This document shows, piece by piece, positions 1-6,031 of a stretch of DNA of 64,000 bases. The stretch covers positions 1 through 64,000 of the forward strand of contig CAVPTW010000024.1 in the NCBI GenBank assembly GCA_963708735.1, in the 5' to 3' direction. This DNA comes from JAGPUQ01 sp963708735 (GTDB taxonomy: Bacteria > Pseudomonadota > Gammaproteobacteria > Pseudomonadales > Porticoccaceae). Within the stretch, counting starts at the first letter, position 1. Every line of letters begins with the position of its first letter. The notes beneath the pieces were generated by a model. The model searched no databases, had not been told where the DNA came from, and saw nothing but the letters and a program-made list of their open reading frames with translations. A program made the translations under genes and the position numbers.

Positions 1-1376
1 TGACGTTCTATCCCGGCGGCATGAGCATCGACTCCTACACGCAACTCCTGCAGGCGCGTGGCGGCCATTTCGGCGATTGGCACCCTCCCTTCATGGCCTG
101 GTTGTGGCGCCGCCTGGACGCGGTCGTGGCGGGACCCTTGCTGATGATGGTGACACAGATCGGACTCTTGCTTATCGCTCTGCACGTCTTTGCCAGGGCC
201 GCACTCGATTGCGGCAGTCGGGGCCGAAAGCTGTTTGTCTTGCTCACCTTATGGATCCCGCCCATCAGCGGCATTATTGGCGTCGTGTGGAAGGATGTGT
301 GGATGTCGTGCCTGCTGCTGCTTGGGTTCGGCTTCGCGCTCTCGATACGCCATCGGCAAGACGCGTGCACCCGATACCTGAATCTTCTGGCGGGCAGCTG
401 CGCGCTGCTGGGGGCCTTGCTGTTTCGCCACAATGCGGTATTTGCCGCGCTGCCGGCACTGGTTTACGGCGCTTGGGCGCTGCTCGGCACGGGCGGGGCC
501 TTGCGCAGGCGTGCCTTGGCGCTGGGCGCCGGGGTCATCGCAACCCTGGTGCTGCTTGGTGCTACCACCACAGTCAATCATACCCTCACGACTCAGCGCG
601 AATATCCGGTGCAATCGCTCCTGCTGTTTGACGTGGCGGGGATATCGGTGCTGACGAATCACGCCCTGTTCGACGCGGTTTCTCACCAGATCCCCCGGAT
701 TATGCGGGGTCAGGACACTGTTTCCATCCCAGCGCTGCGCTCCAGTTACTATCCGAGCACATGGACTCCGCTCGTGTTTGTATCGGACAGCCCCCTGGCC
801 GTCGCGGTGTCGGCCGAGGAGGTGGACGCACTGAAATCGCTCTGGAAAAACGCCATCATCGGTGCCCCGGCAGCCTATTTTGCGCACCGTGCAAGTGTGT
901 TTCGGGAGGTGATTGGAGCCCATGCGGGGCCGCTCTTCGCGCCGGTTTATTTCGGCATCCCGACGAATTCGCCGGATTATGCCGGCGTCAAGAAAGTCTT
1001 CACGGAAGTCTTCGAGATAGAACCCGGGAAAGCTGCGACCGTGCAGCGCCTGCTGCGTAACGCCTTTGCATTTTCCGCCACACTCGTGATCTATCGACCG
1101 TGGTTTTGGCTGGGGCTGAATGTACTGCTGATCGGCATTGCGGCCGTGGTTTCCGCGCGCCGTGCGGCCCTGGTAGCCGTTGGCATGAGTGGGTTGCTTT
1201 ACGAGCTGGCTTTTTTCTTTATCGCGCCTTCGGCGGACTACCGCTATTCCCACTGGCTGGTGCTGTCGACCTGGGTGCTGCTGGCCGCTCTGGTGGCAGA
1301 GGCCCTGCCGAGGCTCAAGCGAAATCGAGCCTCGCCGCCGGCAGCTCAAAATACCCAGAGTCTGGAGGCCGTGTAG
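1..1376 (+). CDS. Multi-membrane GtrC-like glycan-modifying protein, 5' end outside window
   Basis: The reading frame is open from base 3 through the first ATG at 21, and the residues before that Met (TFYPGG) belong to the conserved motif, so the gene is cut by the window edge and 21 is not its true start. The product is a polytopic membrane protein with about ten hydrophobic segments. It shares ordered motifs with the protein at 2657-4039: PG-MS-D near the start, a PP-M-WL element, WKD after the second or third segment, FD-AGI in the central loop, and D-RY-H/Y before the last segments. This layout resembles polyprenyl-phosphate-dependent glycosyltransferases (GT-C fold) such as GtrC, which act in the periplasm on O-antigen or similar glycans. 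It converges on gtrA and overlaps its 3' end by 31 bases. Function is inferred from neighbours and topology, not from a recognised catalytic motif. Confidence 0.6.
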   Translation, partial: TFYPGGMSIDSYTQLLQARGGHFGDWHPPFMAWLWRRLDAVVAGPLLMMVTQIGLLLIALHVFARAALDCGSRGRKLFVLLTLWIPPISGIIGVVWKDVWMSCLLLLGFGFALSIRHRQDACTRYLNLLAGSCALLGALLFRHNAVFAALPALVYGAWALLGTGGALRRRALALGAGVIATLVLLGATTTVNHTLTTQREYPVQSLLLFDVAGISVLTNHALFDAVSHQIPRIMRGQDTVSIPALRSSYYPSTWTPLVFVSDSPLAVAVSAEEVDALKSLWKNAIIGAPAAYFAHRASVFREVIGAHAGPLFAPVYFGIPTNSPDYAGVKKVFTEVFEIEPGKAATVQRLLRNAFAFSATLVIYRPWFWLGLNVLLIGIAAVVSARRAALVAVGMSGLLYELAFFFIAPSADYRYSHWLVLSTWVLLAALVAEALPRLKRNRASPPAAQNTQSLEAV

Positions 1377-1735
1377 TTGAAGGCGAGGCCGGTGACCGAA
1401 CCGGCCGCCACGGCGAGCGCCGGCAGCTCGGCGCACAGGCCGACCTGGGTTACCAATGCCGCATAGGTGCCGAGATTGACGGCGCCGCCCACCGCATTCG
1501 CCATCACGAACCGCAGCCACTGACGGCCGGTCGCCCGGAGGCCCGCGACGCTGGGCCGATCCGTGAAGGTGTAGCGGCGATTCAGTTGCCAGGTGCCGGT
1601 GGCGGCGGCGAGGAATGATCCGGCGCGCCCGGCGATCAGGCCGGCGCCGGCGCCGAGCAGCAGATAGAGCACCGCCACATCGATACCAAAACCGATGCTG
1701 CCGACCAGCGCAAAGCGCAGGAATTGCCGGTTCAT
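1346..1735 (-). CDS. GtrA family membrane protein (polyprenyl-linked glucose flippase)
   Basis: This 129-residue protein has four predicted membrane helices and the GtrA-family start (RF-LVG-IGFGID) plus the NRRYTF element after the second helix. GtrA proteins are thought to flip bactoprenyl-phosphate-linked sugars across the inner membrane for O-antigen or teichoic acid decoration. The ATG at 1735 overlaps the stop of the frameshift-corrected upstream glycosyltransferase as ATGA, so the two were translationally coupled. The 3' end overlaps the convergent gene ending at 1376. Family assignment is secure; the substrate is unknown. Confidence 0.85.
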   Translation of the reverse strand: MNRQFLRFALVGSIGFGIDVAVLYLLLGAGAGLIAGRAGSFLAAATGTWQLNRRYTFTDRPSVAGLRATGRQWLRFVMANAVGGAVNLGTYAALVTQVGLCAELPALAVAAGSVTGLAFNYTASRLWVF

Positions 1736-2660
1736 GGATGCGGTGCAGGAATGGCCAGGTAGGCGAGGCGGCGCAGTTCCCGCCGGGCGTGGGTGATCGC
1801 GTCGATGATGAGGCCGACGCTGAGGCTGAGCGCCGCCAGGATCATCAGTCCCGTCGCCAGTATCGCGGTGGGGAATCGGGGCACCAGCCCGGTAGTGAGA
1901 AACTCGGCGACGATGGGCAGCGCGAGCAGAAGGGATGCGCTCGCAAACAGCAGCGTCAGGACCCCGAAAAAAATCAGCGGTCGTTCTTTTTCAAACAGCT
2001 CAGCGCGGTGACGAGAATACGCAGCCCGTCCCGCCAGGTACTGAGCTTGCTGTGGGAGCCGTCCGGCCGCGCCCCGTAGTCGGTGGCGACTTCGGCGAGG
2101 GGCATGCGCAGCGCGAGCGCGTGCACGGTGAGTTCGGTCTCGGTCTCGAAACCCGTGGCCAGCGCCGGGAAGGATTTCACGAAGCGGCGCGAAAACACCC
2201 GGTATCCGGACAGCAGATCGTCGATACGGCCGCCGAACAGGCTGTTGATGAGTCCGGTGAGCAGCCGGTTGCCGAGGCGATGGCCGGGTCGGTAGGCCGC
2301 GTTGGCATTGGCGCGGCGGGCGGCGATCACCATGTCGAGGCCGCCGCTCAACAGCGCTTCCACGAGGCGCGGCGCGGCGGCGGCGTCGTAGGTGGCATCG
2401 CCGTCCACGAGTACATAGAGATCGGCGTCGAGCGCCGCAAAGGCCTGCCGGATGACATTGCCCTTGCCCTGGATCGGCGCCGGGAAGACTTCCGCGCCAG
2501 CGGCGCGCGCGAGTTCGACGGTGCCGTCGGTGGAATTGTTGTCGAACACCAGGATGCGTGCCGCGGGCAGCGCGGCGCGGAAATCCTGCACCACCTTGGC
2601 GATCGCGGCGGCTTCGTTGTAGGAGGGGATGATGACCGCGATGGACGGTTGCTGGGTCAT
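1732..2660 (-). CDS. GtrB-like family 2 glycosyltransferase, interrupted by a one-base frameshift
   Basis: The N-terminal 225 residues form a GT2 (GT-A fold) domain like dolichyl/undecaprenyl-phosphate glucosyltransferases: IPSYNE at residues 11-16, the FDNNSTDGT nucleotide-sugar motif, a VDGD metal motif at 85-88 and a SGYRVFSR element. The ATG at 2660 overlaps the upstream stop (ATGA). The frame stops at 1974, but the next frame continues at once with ERPLIFFG and two hydrophobic helices, the usual C-terminus of this family, and ends at 1732 overlapping gtrA. The 929-base span is one base short of 310 codons. Either a base is missing in the A5 run at 1987-1991, the gene is a recent pseudogene, or ribosomes shift by -1 there. 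It would make the bactoprenol-linked sugar that GtrA flips. Confidence 0.8.
1986..1992 (-). other. Frameshift point / possible -1 slippery site G-AAA-AAG
   Basis: On the minus strand the glycosyltransferase reads ...TTG AAA AAG AAC GAC CGC TGA. A -1 slip on AAA AAG gives ...K K E R P L I F F, which matches the family's expected continuation. AAA-AAG is the codon pair used by dnaX-type programmed frameshifting, but the base before it is G rather than A. No clear upstream Shine-Dalgarno stimulator or strong downstream stem is visible. A lost A in the homopolymer (mutation or sequencing error) explains it equally well. Confidence 0.55.
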
Positions 2661-4039
2661 GCTGGAGCGACTCCGGACAGGGGGTGGGCGTGGCGCGGCA
2701 GCCACAATGAGAGCACGCCGATCAGCGCAACCGGCACCAGGAAATAGGTGTAGCGGAAATCGCAGGCGATGCCGATCAGTAGATAGCTGCCCAGATAGCC
2801 GAGTCCGGCGACTTGCAGGGCGGCGAGCACCTCCCAGTAGCGGGGGCGGCGGCAGCACAGCCCGATCAATGCGAGCAGCGCGATGGTGGCGTAAATGGCC
2901 GGTCGGAACAGGGGCATAAGGCCGTGGGCCAGGGCCGTCAGGCGCGCATCCCGGGTCGGGTTTCCCGGTGGCAATGGGAGCATCGGGAAGTCTGCCGGCA
3001 GTGGGCTGATGCCGAAGTAAAAGGGGAGGCAGGCCAGGGTGTCTCTGAATCCGGCCTGCCAGAGAAAGTGCTCCCAGCGGTGAGCGGCGTAGGCGCCCGG
3101 GTTGGCGCGGATGCTGGACCACCAGTCAGCAGTCAACAGACTGACTAGATCGGGGCTGGCAAGGGTGAAGAGCGGGTTGTCCAGGTAGTCGCCCAAGCGA
3201 TCGACCCGGTCGGGGCCATAGAGGGCCAGCATGGCCGCCAATCGTTTGGTGTCCATGCCGGCAGCGGCGAGCGCCGGTGTGCGGAGCTGCCCGCCATGAT
3301 GCTGGATGCCGGCGAGATCGAAGGTGGTGATCTGATAGATCGGTCCCTGGATGGAGGGTTCGCTGAAATCAGTTGCGCCCTGTTTGAGTGCGCTCCCGGC
3401 AAGCTGGGTTAATGCCAGCACGCCGCCGAACCAGAGTCCGGTCCGCCCGAGGGCGTTCCACCGGCCGCGGGTGCGGCTGGCCATCCCGATGGCAGCCGCG
3501 AGGATAGGGATGACGATGATCATTTGTTGCCGGAGCAGGGCGGCGGCCGCGATCGTCAGCGCGCCGGCGATCAGCGCTCCGCCGTGGGGAGATGACCCAC
3601 GACCGGGGATTACCAGCAGGAACGCCAGTGCGGCCAGATGCGCCGCCAGCACGTCCTTCCACAAAATGCCGTTGTAGAAAAAGCTGACCGGAAACAGGAA
3701 CCAGACCAGTAGTGCCGCCCAGGGGTGCCAGCCGCCCCGCTCGGCGAGCAGGCGGTAGAGCCGCCAGGCGCAGGCGCTCCAGACGCCGACGTTGAGCGCC
3801 AGCAATCCACCGAGCCCCAGCGGGGAACCTTGCATGAGCGCCATCAGCCACGACATGGCGGGCGGCTGGTTGGACTGGTAGTTCCGGCTCAGGCCATCCC
3901 GAAGCTGCAACAGGGTGTCGACCGACATGTGGCCGGGCCAGTGCAGCGACACCGTGAGCAGGGCGCCCGCGAAAATCAGCAGTGCCGCGGCGCGGTCGGC
4001 GCGGCGCGCGGTGTTGGAAACCCTTCGAACCTTGTCCAT
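2657..4039 (-). CDS. Multi-membrane GtrC-like glycan-modifying protein
   Basis: The 460-residue polytopic membrane protein starts at the ATG at 4039 (MDKVRR). The same frame stays open to 4276, but that part is the decayed argH tail and is probably not translated as protein. It carries the same ordered motifs as the truncated gene at 1-1376 (PG-MS-D, PP-M-WL, WKD, FD-AGI, D-RY), so the two are paralogues facing each other across the gtrAB pair. The arrangement gtrC-like, gtrB-like, gtrA on one strand with ATGA overlaps resembles O-antigen glucosylation operons. The predicted role is transfer of a sugar from a polyprenyl carrier to a periplasmic acceptor. Donor and acceptor cannot be told from sequence. 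Confidence 0.6.
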   Translation of the reverse strand: MDKVRRVSNTARRADRAAALLIFAGALLTVSLHWPGHMSVDTLLQLRDGLSRNYQSNQPPAMSWLMALMQGSPLGLGGLLALNVGVWSACAWRLYRLLAERGGWHPWAALLVWFLFPVSFFYNGILWKDVLAAHLAALAFLLVIPGRGSSPHGGALIAGALTIAAAALLRQQMIIVIPILAAAIGMASRTRGRWNALGRTGLWFGGVLALTQLAGSALKQGATDFSEPSIQGPIYQITTFDLAGIQHHGGQLRTPALAAAGMDTKRLAAMLALYGPDRVDRLGDYLDNPLFTLASPDLVSLLTADWWSSIRANPGAYAAHRWEHFLWQAGFRDTLACLPFYFGISPLPADFPMLPLPPGNPTRDARLTALAHGLMPLFRPAIYATIALLALIGLCCRRPRYWEVLAALQVAGLGYLGSYLLIGIACDFRYTYFLVPVALIGVLSLWLPRHAHPLSGVAPA

Positions 4040-4079
4040 GGCGGTGGCTCTGTCCTGCGCTGGCAATGGAGCGGTGCGG

Positions 4080-4218
4080 TGCGCGCGGTCGTCCCGCGCT
4101 TGCGCAATGGCGGCGCGCACCTGGGCGGGGGCGGTGCCGCCGCTAGGATCGCGGGCTCGCGACCGAACCTTCGAGGTTGAGCACGGTAAAAACATCGTCA
4201 GCGATCGCGGGTGAGTAA
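4080..4218 (-). pseudogene. Remnant of the 3' end of an argH gene (argininosuccinate lyase)
   Basis: Read on the minus strand this stretch gives SPAIADDVFTVLNLEGSVAS, then after a one-base insertion RDPSGGTAPAQVRAAIAQAR. The intact ArgH at 38932-40347 ends with the near-identical SPAIASDVFAVLSLEGSVAA and RDHIGGTAPAQVRAAVTQAR. DNA identity over about 130 bases looks close to 80% by eye. Nothing of the ArgH catalytic domain is present, so it cannot be functional. It lies just upstream of the GtrC-like gene and may have supplied its leader region. Confidence 0.85.
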
Positions 4219-4279
4219 TGGGAGCCAACGGGATTTGCAACCAATGAGGCCAGCCCCGATTGATTCTGAACCGCACTGA

Positions 4280-4430
4280 TCATCTATCGCCACCCTTGGC
4301 CACTGGCTCAACTCGTCGTCCCGGATTCTTTTGTACGCGCTGCATGAACCGGTCATTTAGAAACATCCAATCCTTGTGGGTGGTTTCCCGGATTTCGGCG
4401 ATGCCCGATTCAGAAAGATGATGCTTGAAT
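4280..4430 (-). pseudogene. C-terminal remnant of a REP-associated tyrosine transposase (RAYT, IS200-like)
   Basis: The minus strand encodes an open tail of about 47 residues ending at 4280: a segment I-EIR-TTHK-W, then NDRF, then GRRVEP and a terminal KGGDR. This is the characteristic end of RAYT/Y1 transposases (IR..TN.GW.LG.DRF...GRR..P...GGDR). The catalytic HUH and tyrosine regions are absent, so it is a dead fragment. An 8-base-arm palindrome directly abuts it (4431-4449), as expected for REP-like sequence near a RAYT. Confidence 0.7.
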
Positions 4431-4449
4431 GGCTGGCGGTACGCCAGCC
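4431..4449. repeat. Perfect palindrome GGCTGGCG-GTA-CGCCAGCC, REP-like
   Basis: Eight-base arms separated by three bases form a strong hairpin with no U-tract. It sits between the RAYT remnant and the small membrane gene at 4540. It may be a REP element cognate to the dead transposase, or a regulatory hairpin. A similar but shorter hairpin occurs at 10068-10085. Confidence 0.5.
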
Positions 4450-4539
4450 GCCGTTCCATATTCGTTCCGACTCAACGTCGCTGCCACGTTTAGTGTGCTA
4501 GCATCGGGTCCCGGTGAGGCAGAAAATAGGGGCACGGAC

Positions 4540-4686
4540 ATGCTTGAAACGATCGCGATAATTTTGCTGATCCTGTGGGTGTTGGGGCTGGTATCTTCCT
4601 ACACCATGGGCGGTTTAATCCACCTGCTGCTGGTCGTAGCCGTTATAGTCATTCTGATCCGGGTCATTCAAGGCAGGAGGCTCTGA
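4540..4686 (+). CDS. Small lmo0937-family membrane protein (DUF5670-like)
   Basis: The 48-residue product starts at the ATG at 4540, preceded by a purine-rich AGGGG sequence. It has two hydrophobic helices split by the SSYTMGG-IH turn and ends in a basic IQGRR tail, which matches the widespread lmo0937 family of tiny two-helix inner-membrane proteins, often linked to stress. The frame is open upstream to 4429 but that part lacks a ribosome site and differs in composition. The next gene (4759) is also a small membrane protein on the same strand, so they may be co-transcribed. Biochemical role unknown. Confidence 0.75.
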   Translation: MLETIAIILLILWVLGLVSSYTMGGLIHLLLVVAVIVILIRVIQGRRL

Positions 4687-4758
4687 CCCTTCCGAATCGA
4701 GCTCCACGGGAAGAGCCCCCGAGTCGGGGCTCAGCCGTTACTGCAAGGAGAAGGCAAG

Positions 4759-4977
4759 ATGAACATACAAAGGATTGCAGGGATCCTGCTGATCGTTGCC
4801 GGTGCTCTGGGGCTCGCCTATGGCGGCTTCAGCTACACCAAGGAGAGACACACCGCCGACGTAGGTCCGGTACATATGTCGGTGGACGAAAAGGAACAGG
4901 TCAATGTCCCGGTATGGGCTGGTGTGGGGGCAATCCTTGTGGGCGGGTTGCTGCTGGTCGTGGGCAGGAAAAGCTAG
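4759..4977 (+). CDS. Small two-helix membrane protein (DUF3185-like)
   Basis: This 72-residue protein has an N-terminal helix (IAGILLIVAGALGLAYG), a short charged periplasmic segment with a SVDEKE element, and a C-terminal helix ending in a basic GRKS tail. The ATG has a good AAGGAG ribosome site eight bases upstream. The layout matches small DUF3185-type proteins found in many proteobacteria, often near general-stress genes. It follows the lmo0937-like gene by 72 bases and probably shares its transcript. No catalytic motif is visible. Confidence 0.65.
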   Translation: MNIQRIAGILLIVAGALGLAYGGFSYTKERHTADVGPVHMSVDEKEQVNVPVWAGVGAILVGGLLLVVGRKS

Positions 4978-5508
4978 GCTGATCTGATTCCATGACCCTT
5001 CGACGGAGCTCAGAAGGGCTCTGACGAAGGAACGAGGGCATTGATCAGCGGTTTCCTGGAGGAAAGCAGGGGATTTCTCTTGCTCCGCCGGACTCTCGTT
5101 CCCGCGACCTGGGTTTCCCGGGTTGCTCCCCGAGCCTGCCGTTGTTGCCGCGGGCTGGTTCCAATTCAGTCGCTCTCGTGTGGCGCGTCGATGAACAGCG
5201 GATTATCGCGTTCGAGCGCCATGCGTTGCGCAGTAGTGGGTCAGATTCACCTGTGCGCAAGGGTTGCCGTCCCCTGCGGAATTCGGGTGAGCCAACCCCC
5301 AATCCTCCAGCCTCTGTATCCAGGATCACGCCACGCCGCACCGGCAGTTCAGGTCCACCCCGGTTTTTATTTTTGCGTGCCGTGCCTGTCGAGAATCCAT
5401 GGAGTCTGGTCAGCGGCAGGGAAATCGCGCCCTTGACGGGGGCCTGCAGGAGCCCGACCATCGCCTCCCCCTGCGCAACCGCAGGCACACAGCAGATGGG
5501 AGACCGCC
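4978..5508. other. Gene-poor stretch holding only a decayed gene fragment
   Basis: No credible intact gene lies between the small membrane gene and the hypothetical gene at 5509. The stretch contains the TIGR02444 remnant (5166-5335) and otherwise short frames with no family resemblance. No convincing promoter or terminator was identified. Confidence 0.5.
5166..5335 (-). pseudogene. Remnant of the 3' end of a TIGR02444 family gene
   Basis: On the minus strand the fragment reads RLEDWGLAHPNSAGDGNPCA, then NLTHYCATHGA. After a net 5-base loss it resumes as LERDNPLFIDAPHESD with a stop at 5166. The intact TIGR02444 gene at 13862-14335 ends with the parallel WLEDCGLARPGSARDGDTCA, NLTRYCATLGV, LERDSPLLIHGGL. 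Over about 90 bases the DNA matches at roughly four in five positions. No N-terminal half was found, so it is a broken copy or a relic of a displaced homologue. Confidence 0.8.
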
Positions 5509-5967
5509 ATGAGCCAGTTTGATATGGGCGACGAGCCGGATTGGGATGTAGCCATCGATCTGCAACTGGCCCCGGCCGCCATCATCCACGCACTGTTCTG
5601 GTCGGCGGGCTCGGTGCACACCGGCTGGGAGTCCTGTGTCCATCACGACCTGGTGGTGTTCGAGCTCAGCGCGATCGACGACCACAGTGACAACCACTGC
5701 CGGCTGATCGAACAGGAATACGTCGAAGACCCCGCCGAGGAAGTCACCTGGCACGACTGGTCGGTGGAACTCAAGCTCGGCCGGTTTTACATCTCTGCCC
5801 ACTGGCGGGCGCGTCTCGACGACAGCCCGGCGGAATGGAGCTGGTGCGCGGACGAAGCCGATAAAGCTTTTGCCGCCGCCGCCGTGCTGGTGGGCAAGCG
5901 GGTCCGCAAAGGGTTGGCGGTGGAATCCCAGCCGGCAGAGCGCCGGGTGCCGCGGACGCATCACTGA
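5509..5967 (+). CDS. Hypothetical acidic protein, no family recognised
   Basis: The 152-residue frame starts at an ATG following GGGAGACCGCC, a usable ribosome site. The product is soluble and acidic, rich in Trp, His, Asp and Glu (for example GWESCVHHDLVVFEL, TWHDWSVELKLGRFYISAHW), with a C-terminal helix rich in Ala and a basic tail. No signal peptide, membrane helix or known motif is visible. It stands alone between the remnant region and the convergent RND gene. Composition and codon use look like real coding DNA. Confidence 0.55.
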   Translation: MSQFDMGDEPDWDVAIDLQLAPAAIIHALFWSAGSVHTGWESCVHHDLVVFELSAIDDHSDNHCRLIEQEYVEDPAEEVTWHDWSVELKLGRFYISAHWRARLDDSPAEWSWCADEADKAFAAAAVLVGKRVRKGLAVESQPAERRVPRTHH

Positions 5968-6031
5968 GGCCGCTCGGCGCGACGGGAGAGGCGACGTGAT
6001 CGCATCTCTGGGCGGCTGCCTTGACATACCG

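Noticed and set aside
249..1520. 423-residue minus-strand frame
   Set aside because: It is antisense to a membrane protein and gtrA, rich in Arg/Gln/Gly as GC-rich shadows are, with no motif.
4040..4276. N-terminal extension of the GtrC-like protein to the ATG at 4276
   Set aside because: The extra part is the out-of-frame relic of argH, and the predicted membrane protein begins naturally at 4039.
5045..5488. 147-residue minus-strand frame
   Set aside because: It partly overlaps the TIGR02444 relic in the wrong frame and has no ribosome site or family match.
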